A stretch of DNA of 6,259 nt. Source: Actinomycetota bacterium (GTDB lineage Bacteria > Actinomycetota > Actinomycetes > Nanopelagicales > Nanopelagicaceae). The stretch is taken from the NCBI GenBank assembly GCA_947494085.1, contig CANLTP010000058.1, positions 1 to 6,259 of the forward strand, given 5' to 3'. Shown in pieces: positions 1 to 5,255 of this stretch. The notes beneath the pieces were generated by a model. The model worked only from the letters and a program-made list of their open reading frames with translations, had not been told where the DNA came from and made no database searches. Each line of letters begins with the position of its first letter. Position 1 is the first letter of the stretch. Made by a program: the position numbers and the translations under genes.

Positions 1-11
1 CTAAAACTCGG

Positions 12-17
12 TAAAGT
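12..17 (+). promoter_or_regulatory. Possible -10 element of the three-gene operon
   Basis: TAAAGT fits the TAnnnT pattern of actinobacterial -10 elements and lies 9 nt before the ATG at 27. Transcription would start at or just before the start codon, giving a very short or absent leader. AGGG at 18-21 could instead act as a ribosome binding site on a longer mRNA. Only 11 bases precede the element in this window, so no -35 can be judged. Confidence 0.25.
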
Positions 18-26
18 AGGGCAGTT

Positions 27-2183
27 ATGTCTGTTAATTCTTTTGCCGATGAATTGCGTGCCCGCAGCGATGAATCAATCGCGCATCTTTTTGCGGTGCG
101 CCCAGACTTACTGTCCCCGGTACCAACCGATTTATCTGCGCTATCAGCTCGAGCTAATTCAACCCCAAGTTTAATGCGTGCACTTGAATCTCTAAATAGA
201 TTTCAAATAGAGGTTTTAACTTCTGCTAGCACTTTAACTCAACCTTTTTCAAAATCTGAATTGCTCTCGGTCTCCGTCCCAGAAGCTGGTGAGGAATTAC
301 TACGACTCTGGGCTGCAGCACTTGTATATAAAGATGGCACAAAATTTAGGTTACCCGGAAATTTAGGTCAATTAATTGGCGATGAGCCAGCGGGTCTTGG
401 TCCAAAGTCTCTGAAGAAAATAGATTTTAAATCACTAAAAGATCTACCAAGTGATTCGGCGGCAGTTCTCGAGCGTTTAACTTGGGGGCCACCACGTGGG
501 CAAGTCGGAAATATAAAGGCGCCCGGTAAACCAATTGGTTGGTTATTGGAACACGATTACTTAGCTGTGATGGATTCTAAAACTGTTGTTCTACCTCGTG
601 AAGTTGGAATGCATTTACGTGGCGGAAAAGTCTTTAAAGAATATTCACCTCAAGCCAATTCCTTTGTTGGAACTGTACGTAAACAGAAGGATGTAGATCG
701 CGCAGCAATCGCAAATATTTCAAACTTTCTACGTTGGTGTGAAGAGCTTGCACATAATTGGTCAGATGAACCACCAATCGCACTTCGTTCGGGCGGTCTT
801 GGAATTAGAGATTTAAAGCGCAGCGCAGATCATTTAGGAATCGATGAAAATTGTGTCGCCTTTGTTGCCGAAGTTCTTTATTTAGGCAGTTTAATTGTTA
901 TCGATCCTGATGACCAGATATTGCCGACAAACTCCTTTGATATATGGATGTCGAGATCACTTGAAGAGCGTTGGAGTTCGCTCGTAAATTTATGGCTTGA
1001 GACTTCTCGGGTAAGTGGCTTAGCAGGCAAAATTGGCGAAAAAAATATTGCACCTCTTGGCCCAGAACTTGATCGTGCTGGTATCGCATCAATGCGCAAG
1101 GTCACTCTAAATATTCTTGCCGAAAATTTAGAGTTTGATCCAGCAATAAAGAATCTGCAGGAAATAATTGCTTGGCAGATGCCGCAACGCTTCAATGCTG
1201 AATATATTGAATGGACGCTTCGCGAGGCTGAATGGTTAGGACTTACCGGCCAAGGTGCGCTCTCCGAATTTGGTATTGCTTTTCTAAATGGATCTGATGA
1301 TCTCGGTGTCGAACGTGCGCTACCAAAGCCAGTTGACCATATTTTGATTCAGGCCGATAACAGTGCAATTGCACCCGGGCCATTGACGGTAGAGCTTGCA
1401 AATATGATCGGAACGATTGCAGATATTGAAAGTCGTGGCGGTGCGTCCGTTTATCGCTTCAGTGAGAGTTCGATTCGCCGAGGATTAGATCACGGTCAAA
1501 CTGGCGAACAGATAAAAGATTTCTTGAAGAGAACTTCAAAGACTCCGGTTCCACAACCACTTGAGTATTTAATTAATGATGTTGCCAAAAGACATGGTCG
1601 GCTACGAGTCGGAATGGCACAAACTTATATTCGCTGTGAAGATGAAGGTCTGTTAACTCAGATATTGCATGATAAGAAATTGGAATCTCTTCGCTTCCGT
1701 AAATTAGCGCCTCAAGTATTGGTCTGCGATTTTGAAACTGGAGATGTTATTGCAACGCTTCGCGAAGCGAATTATTTACCGGCTGCCGAGAATGCAAGTG
1801 GTATTTTAATTTCAGCACCAGCAATCCGTAGGGCAAAATCCCGACCAAAGCCACCAAGAGTCATTAGTGAAACTTCGGCACCAAGTGAAATTGTTATCAA
1901 GGCTGCGGTGCGCACACTTCGGACTGGTGAAAAGGCGAGCTCACATAAGCCACGTGAAGTTCCTAGAACAACTGCAAATGAAACTTTAGATTTACTTCAT
2001 CAATATATTGAAGAACAAGCAAGCCTGACCATCGGTTATGCAGATACAAATGGTGGGGTTTCCAATAGGCTTATCGATCCAATCTCTATCTCCTTGGGCA
2101 CTTTAATCGCCAGAGATCACGCAACTGGCGAGATGCAGAGCTTCCGGATTCCGAGAATCACCGGCGTCAGTCCAGCAAAGTAA
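27..2183 (+). CDS. XPB-associated protein with Helicase_C_3-type and WYL-like domains
   Basis: This is a 718-residue protein of the actinobacterial 'helicase-associated domain' family (Rv0862c type). It has no Walker A or DExH motif, so it is not itself a helicase. Residues 1-430 are mostly helical and probably contain winged-helix units. Residues about 437-565 match the XPB/Ssl2-like N-terminal domain (Helicase_C_3): ILIQAD at 439-444, VYRF at 475-478, VPQP at 508-511 and GRLRVG at 524-529. A basic, Pro/Ser-rich linker (about 600-650) leads to a C-terminal WYL-like fold (about 654-714) ending RIPRITG, with TLI at 692-694 where classical WYL domains have W-Y-L. It heads a tandem + strand gene set that includes the XPB helicase 1.1 kb downstream, so a DNA-bound partner or regulator of XPB is the likely role; this is inferred and its biochemistry is unknown. 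The ATG at 27 follows AGGG (18-21) at a usable spacing and gives a length near that of the family. Family assignment is fairly sure; function is not. Confidence 0.88.
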   Translation: MSVNSFADELRARSDESIAHLFAVRPDLLSPVPTDLSALSARANSTPSLMRALESLNRFQIEVLTSASTLTQPFSKSELLSVSVPEAGEELLRLWAAALVYKDGTKFRLPGNLGQLIGDEPAGLGPKSLKKIDFKSLKDLPSDSAAVLERLTWGPPRGQVGNIKAPGKPIGWLLEHDYLAVMDSKTVVLPREVGMHLRGGKVFKEYSPQANSFVGTVRKQKDVDRAAIANISNFLRWCEELAHNWSDEPPIALRSGGLGIRDLKRSADHLGIDENCVAFVAEVLYLGSLIVIDPDDQILPTNSFDIWMSRSLEERWSSLVNLWLETSRVSGLAGKIGEKNIAPLGPELDRAGIASMRKVTLNILAENLEFDPAIKNLQEIIAWQMPQRFNAEYIEWTLREAEWLGLTGQGALSEFGIAFLNGSDDLGVERALPKPVDHILIQADNSAIAPGPLTVELANMIGTIADIESRGGASVYRFSESSIRRGLDHGQTGEQIKDFLKRTSKTPVPQPLEYLINDVAKRHGRLRVGMAQTYIRCEDEGLLTQILHDKKLESLRFRKLAPQVLVCDFETGDVIATLREANYLPAAENASGILISAPAIRRAKSRPKPPRVISETSAPSEIVIKAAVRTLRTGEKASSHKPREVPRTTANETLDLLHQYIEEQASLTIGYADTNGGVSNRLIDPISISLGTLIARDHATGEMQSFRIPRITGVSPAK

Positions 2184-2197
2184 GGCAGACTTATCCC

Positions 2198-3274
2198 ATG
2201 GCAATCGTCGAAGATTTAAAAAGACTTGTTGAATTTGAATCACCAAGTGAAGATCTCCCTGCTTGTCGCGGAGTTGTTGAATTAGCAATTCAAATTGCAA
2301 ATGAAAATTTAAAGCCAGAAGCAGAGTTGATTGAAGAAAATGGCCGCCCGATTTTTTGGTGGGGAAGCAAAAATCCAAAAGTAGTTTTGCTCGCGCACTT
2401 AGATACCGTCTGGCCAAAAGGTTCTTACTTGCCTACCTGGAGCGTTTCTGGAGATATCGCAAAAGGTCCTGGGGTCTTCGACATGAAAGCTGGCTTTCTA
2501 CAAGCTATTTATGCTGTTAAAGAAATCCCTGGTGCTGATTCAAAGATTGCAATAATTGCAACTACGGATGAAGAGCTAGGAAGCCAGAGTTCCAAAGCGC
2601 TAATTGAACGGGTTTCAAAGAGTGCAAGCGCAGTCTTGGTTTTAGAGGCATCACTTAATGGCAAAGTGAAAACTGGCCGAAAAGGCACATCGATGTATCA
2701 AATCGCTTTACATGGTCGAGCATCACATGCCGGTCTCGAACCTGAAAAGGGCATCAACGCAACAACTGAAATTGCCACCATAGTTATTGAAGTTGCAAAG
2801 TTAGCAAATCCAGAATTTGGAACAACTGTGGTTCCAACAGTTATGCACGCTGGCACTACGACAAACACGGTTCCGGCACTTGCAACTCTTGATATCGATA
2901 TTCGTTCATTCTCTGCAGCAGAACTAATTCGCGTTGATACTGCAATACGAAAGCTTGCAGCCGCACACCCAGAAGCAAAGATAGAAGTTACAGGTGGCAT
3001 CAATCGACCACCACTAGAAACGTCTGCAACTTTAGAGCTCTATGAAATTTTAGAGAAAGTTGCAAGTGAAATAGGTATGGAGCCAGTCGGGCACGCATCT
3101 GTAGGTGGCGCAAGTGATGGAAACTTCGCTGCAGCCGCAGGGGCTCGCGTATTAGATGGACTTGGCGCCGTCGGTGATGGCGCACATGCTCCACACGAAC
3201 AAATATTGCTCTCTTCAATTCCGTCGCGAGTAAAACTTCTAACTGCATTTATTAAGGAATTAATTCGTGACTGA
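2198..3274 (+). CDS. M20 family zinc peptidase, glutamate carboxypeptidase (CPG2)-like
   Basis: This 358-residue protein is a di-zinc M20 exopeptidase with the full set of metal and catalytic positions. They are H67 and D69 in AHLDTVWP, the bridging D95 in FDMKAG, the general base E125 and ligand E126 in TTDEELGS, E150 in VLEAS, and H330 in GDGAHAPHE. The dimerisation (lid) domain lies between, about 158-265, and includes GRASHAG. The HLDTVWPKG, GGASDGN and GAHAPHE signatures resemble carboxypeptidase G2-type enzymes, which remove C-terminal glutamate from folates or peptides, but substrate cannot be fixed from sequence. No signal peptide is visible, so it is probably cytoplasmic. It starts 14 bp after the stop of the upstream gene, with only a weak, distant AAGG (2182-2185). 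Its last 8 bp overlap the helicase start. It may be a peptide or folate scavenging enzyme that simply shares the operon. Fold assignment is very secure; substrate is uncertain. Confidence 0.93.
   Translation: MAIVEDLKRLVEFESPSEDLPACRGVVELAIQIANENLKPEAELIEENGRPIFWWGSKNPKVVLLAHLDTVWPKGSYLPTWSVSGDIAKGPGVFDMKAGFLQAIYAVKEIPGADSKIAIIATTDEELGSQSSKALIERVSKSASAVLVLEASLNGKVKTGRKGTSMYQIALHGRASHAGLEPEKGINATTEIATIVIEVAKLANPEFGTTVVPTVMHAGTTTNTVPALATLDIDIRSFSAAELIRVDTAIRKLAAAHPEAKIEVTGGINRPPLETSATLELYEILEKVASEIGMEPVGHASVGGASDGNFAAAAGARVLDGLGAVGDGAHAPHEQILLSSIPSRVKLLTAFIKELIRD
3254..3259 (+). promoter_or_regulatory. Ribosome binding site of the XPB helicase gene
   Basis: AAGGAA lies 7 nt before the GTG at 3267 and inside the end of the peptidase coding sequence. 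It is the best Shine-Dalgarno match at any gene start in the window, and it supports the GTG start and the 8-bp gene overlap. Ribosomes finishing the peptidase stop at 3272-3274 would be in position to re-initiate here. Confidence 0.7.
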
Positions 3275-4919
3275 TGGCCCGCTGATTGTTCAAAGTGATA
3301 AAACTCTTCTCTTAGATATTGATCATCCACTAAGCGATGAATGTCGCCGTTCAATAGCTTCATTTGCAGAACTTGAAAAATCTCCAGAGCATATTCACAC
3401 CTATCGATTGACTCCGCTCGGATTATGGAATGCCCGCGCTGCTGGACATGATGCAGAGCAAGTTGTAGATATCCTCCTTAAATATTCTAGATTTGCAGTT
3501 CCACATGCGCTGTTAGTTGACGTTGCTGAAACCATGTCTCGTTATGGTCGACTCCGTCTTGAGGCTCATCCAGTCCACGGATTAGTTTTAGTTTCACATG
3601 ATCCTGCGGTCCTTAGAGAAGTTACTCGAGGCAAAAAAGTTGCACCGATGTTGGGACTCCAACTAGATGCCGAAACGATTGTTGTTCATCCTGGTCAACG
3701 TGGCTTTTTGAAGCAGGCACTATTAAAACTTGGCTGGCCGGCTGAAGATTTTGCTGGGTATGTAGATGGCGAGCATCATGAAATTGATTTAGTTCAAGAT
3801 GGGTGGAGCATTAGAAAATACCAAGAGCTTGCAGCTGAAGGCTTCTGGCACGGTGGCTCAGGTGTTGTTGTGCTCCCCTGCGGAGCCGGAAAAACAATTG
3901 TTGGCGCTGCTGCAATGGCACATGCCAAAGCAACAACTTTAATTCTTGTTACAAATACTATTGCTGCAAGACAGTGGCGCGACGAATTATTAAAGCGAAC
4001 CACATTGCATGAAGATGAAATCGGAGAATATTCTGGCTCAAAGAAAGAGATTCGTCCGGTAACAATTGCTACCTATCAAGTGATGACAACTCGCAAGCAG
4101 GGCGTTTATGCCCATTTAGATCTATTTGATGCCATCGACTGGGGCCTAATTATTTACGATGAAGTCCATTTGCTACCAGCGCCAATCTTTAGATTCACCG
4201 CAGATATTCAATCTCGCAGACGACTTGGTCTAACTGCAACCCTAGTTCGTGAAGATGGAATGGAGGGTGAAGTATTTTCCCTCATTGGACCGAAGCGTTA
4301 TGACGTTCCATGGAAAGAAATTGAAGCACAAGGTTATATTGCGCCCGCTGATTGCATTGAAGTTCGGGTTAATTTAACTGAAGAAGAACGCCTCAATTAT
4401 GCGACTGCTGAACCAGAAGATCGTTACCGTTTCTGTTCAACAACAGCCACAAAGCGCAAAGTTGCAATTGCTCTTGCAAAACAGCATAGCAACGAGCAAG
4501 TTTTAATTATTGGACAATACATTGACCAACTTGATGCGCTTAGCGCTGAACTTGGTGTGCCCTTGATTAAAGGCGATACTCCGATAAAAGAGCGGGAGCG
4601 CCTATTTAATTTATATCGCACCGGTGAAATTAAGTGTCTGGTTGTATCTAAGGTAGCTAACTTCTCGATTGATCTACCAGATGCAACAATTGCAATTCAG
4701 GTTTCAGGAACTTTTGGCTCTCGCCAAGAAGAAGCGCAACGACTTGGTCGAATTCTGCGACCAAAATCAGATGGTAGAACTGCGAGATTTTATTCAATAG
4801 TTGCCCGCGATACTGTTGATCAAGATTTTGCTCAGAACCGTCAAAGATTCCTAGCCGAACAAGGATATGCCTATGGAATTATTGATGCGGATGAAGTCCT
4901 AAGCGCTAATCCAGATTAA
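3267..4919 (+). CDS. xpb: XPB/ERCC3-type superfamily 2 DNA helicase
   Basis: This 550-residue helicase is about the same length as M. tuberculosis XPB. An N-terminal Helicase_C_3-type domain occupies about 6-125 (LIVQSD 6-11, TYRL 45-48, GRLR 94-97). The ATPase core follows: Walker A CGAGKT at 205-210 (K209), the DEVH box at 298-301, the LTATLV motif, and the XPB-specific RED motif at R328-E329-D330. The second RecA lobe ends with the arginine-finger motif QRLGRILRP (491-499; R492 and R495). XPB proteins are 3'-5' ATP-dependent DNA translocases. In eukaryotes XPB is part of TFIIH, while the bacterial role is probably repair or unwinding but poorly defined. No nuclease (Bax1-like) partner is seen; the plausible partner is the companion protein encoded at 27-2183, which carries a related N-terminal-type domain. 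The GTG start is chosen for its AAGGAA site and the family-typical N-terminus. The 3' end overlaps the convergent thiol-protein gene by 4 bp. Confidence 0.96.
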   Translation: MTDGPLIVQSDKTLLLDIDHPLSDECRRSIASFAELEKSPEHIHTYRLTPLGLWNARAAGHDAEQVVDILLKYSRFAVPHALLVDVAETMSRYGRLRLEAHPVHGLVLVSHDPAVLREVTRGKKVAPMLGLQLDAETIVVHPGQRGFLKQALLKLGWPAEDFAGYVDGEHHEIDLVQDGWSIRKYQELAAEGFWHGGSGVVVLPCGAGKTIVGAAAMAHAKATTLILVTNTIAARQWRDELLKRTTLHEDEIGEYSGSKKEIRPVTIATYQVMTTRKQGVYAHLDLFDAIDWGLIIYDEVHLLPAPIFRFTADIQSRRRLGLTATLVREDGMEGEVFSLIGPKRYDVPWKEIEAQGYIAPADCIEVRVNLTEEERLNYATAEPEDRYRFCSTTATKRKVAIALAKQHSNEQVLIIGQYIDQLDALSAELGVPLIKGDTPIKERERLFNLYRTGEIKCLVVSKVANFSIDLPDATIAIQVSGTFGSRQEEAQRLGRILRPKSDGRTARFYSIVARDTVDQDFAQNRQRFLAEQGYAYGIIDADEVLSANPD

Positions 4920-4938
4920 AGTTTAGAAAGCGCTAATC
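4901..4938. repeat. 11-bp direct repeat across the convergent gene ends
   Basis: AAGCGCTAATC occurs at 4901-4911 and again at 4928-4938, 27 bp apart, on either side of the overlapping stop codons. Each copy contains the palindrome AGCGCT. A short AT-rich inverted repeat, TTTAGA (4922-4927) with TCTAAA (4937-4942), frames the second copy. The repeat lies within the last codons of both proteins. It could be chance, a duplication, or part of a weak transcription-ending structure. Confidence 0.45.
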
Positions 4939-5155
4939 TAAATCGTTCTGGATCTACTCTAAAGAAATCATGTGGTTCATTATTAATTAGGATAACTGGA
5001 ACTTGCTCGCCATATTTTTTTTCTAGCTCGGCGTTTCCATCAATCAATATTTTTGTTATTTGAAAATCTAGCTCGTTACGCATTTGCTCTAAAACGCCTA
5101 AGGCAACTTCACAAAGGTGGCAATTGCTCCGCGAATAAATGCTGACTTCAATCAT
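4916..5155 (-). CDS. Glutaredoxin-like (DUF836-type) thiol-disulfide protein
   Basis: This is a 79-residue single-domain thioredoxin-fold protein. The N-terminal strand IEVSIYS leads into the active site C12-H-L-C15, followed by a long helix, a second strand (ITKILID, 33-39), and the cis-proline segment QVPVILIN with P53. The spacing matches the small glutaredoxin-like DUF836 family, which often carries CxxC sites and is presumed to handle disulfides or redox-active cysteines in the cytoplasm. Its specific partner is unknown. The start at 5155 gives the expected N-terminal strand directly before the active site, and no Shine-Dalgarno is visible. Instead a TAGAAT -10 lies 6 nt upstream, suggesting leaderless translation. 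It converges on the helicase gene, and the stop codons share TTAA at 4916-4919. The + strand metalloprotease gene is divergent, so this gene stands alone on its strand within the window. Confidence 0.87.
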   Translation of the reverse strand: MIEVSIYSRSNCHLCEVALGVLEQMRNELDFQITKILIDGNAELEKKYGEQVPVILINNEPHDFFRVDPERFRLALSKL

Positions 5156-5161
5156 TAATGG

Positions 5162-5167
5162 ATTCTA
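5162..5167 (-). promoter_or_regulatory. -10 element for the glutaredoxin-like gene (leaderless)
   Basis: Read on the - strand the hexamer is TAGAAT, five of six matches to TATAAT. It ends 6 nt before the ATG at 5155-5153, so transcription would begin at or next to the A of the start codon. There is no Shine-Dalgarno in between. CTGACA and TTGGCA occur further upstream on this strand but are too far (27 and 20 nt) for a standard -35 spacing. Confidence 0.5.
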
Positions 5168-5233
5168 GAACTACTGTGAGACTTCTGTGCCAATTGTCAG
5201 CCTTTTTAGAGATTGGCGGTGGTATCCGAAGGG

Positions 5234-5247
5234 CGCTACTGCTAGCG
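5234..5247. repeat. Small inverted repeat over the metalloprotease promoter
   Basis: CGCTA (5234-5238) and TAGCG (5243-5247) form a perfect 5-bp inverted repeat around the four bases CTGC. The right arm overlaps the proposed -10 element of the downstream gene. It could be half of an operator or a coincidence; its short length prevents a firm call. Confidence 0.3.
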
Positions 5248-5248
5248 T
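5240..5248 (+). promoter_or_regulatory. Extended -10 promoter of the metalloprotease gene (leaderless)
   Basis: TGCTAGCGT fits the extended -10 pattern TGnTAnnnT. The TAGCGT core (5243-5248) ends 7 nt before the ATG at 5256, the spacing expected when the mRNA starts at the start codon. No Shine-Dalgarno lies between it and the ATG, and no -35 hexamer is found at 16-18 nt, which an extended -10 can tolerate. Confidence 0.5.
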
Positions 5249-5255
5249 TTTGCCT

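Noticed and set aside
878..1195. Open frames on the - strand inside the companion gene (878-1195 and 898-1092)
   Set aside because: They lie wholly within a well-supported + strand gene, resemble no known family and lack a start signal; they are antisense shadows.
2103..2417. Open frame on the - strand across the junction of the first two genes
   Set aside because: It is antisense to the conserved WYL-like end and the zinc-site region of the peptidase, and its Leu/Gln-rich translation shows no domain.
2698..3363. Three antisense open frames in the peptidase and helicase start (2698-3003, 3000-3248, 3040-3363)
   Set aside because: All lie opposite conserved M20 or XPB coding sequence, with skewed composition (Ala/Val/Ser- or His/Arg-rich) and no recognisable motif.
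3794..4621. Antisense open frames inside the helicase (3794-4003 and 4424-4621)
   Set aside because: They lie opposite the XPB ATPase motifs and have no supporting features of their own.
27..4919. Reading the helicase plus WYL-like protein as an anti-phage defence island
   Set aside because: The pair is a standard actinobacterial chromosomal arrangement, no nuclease or effector is present, and there are no signs of mobility such as integrase, tRNA edge or composition shift.
4922..4942. TTTAGA/TCTAAA hairpin as a rho-independent terminator for the helicase operon
   Set aside because: The stem is only 6 AT-rich pairs with a 9-nt loop and no following T-run, so it is too weak to call a terminator.
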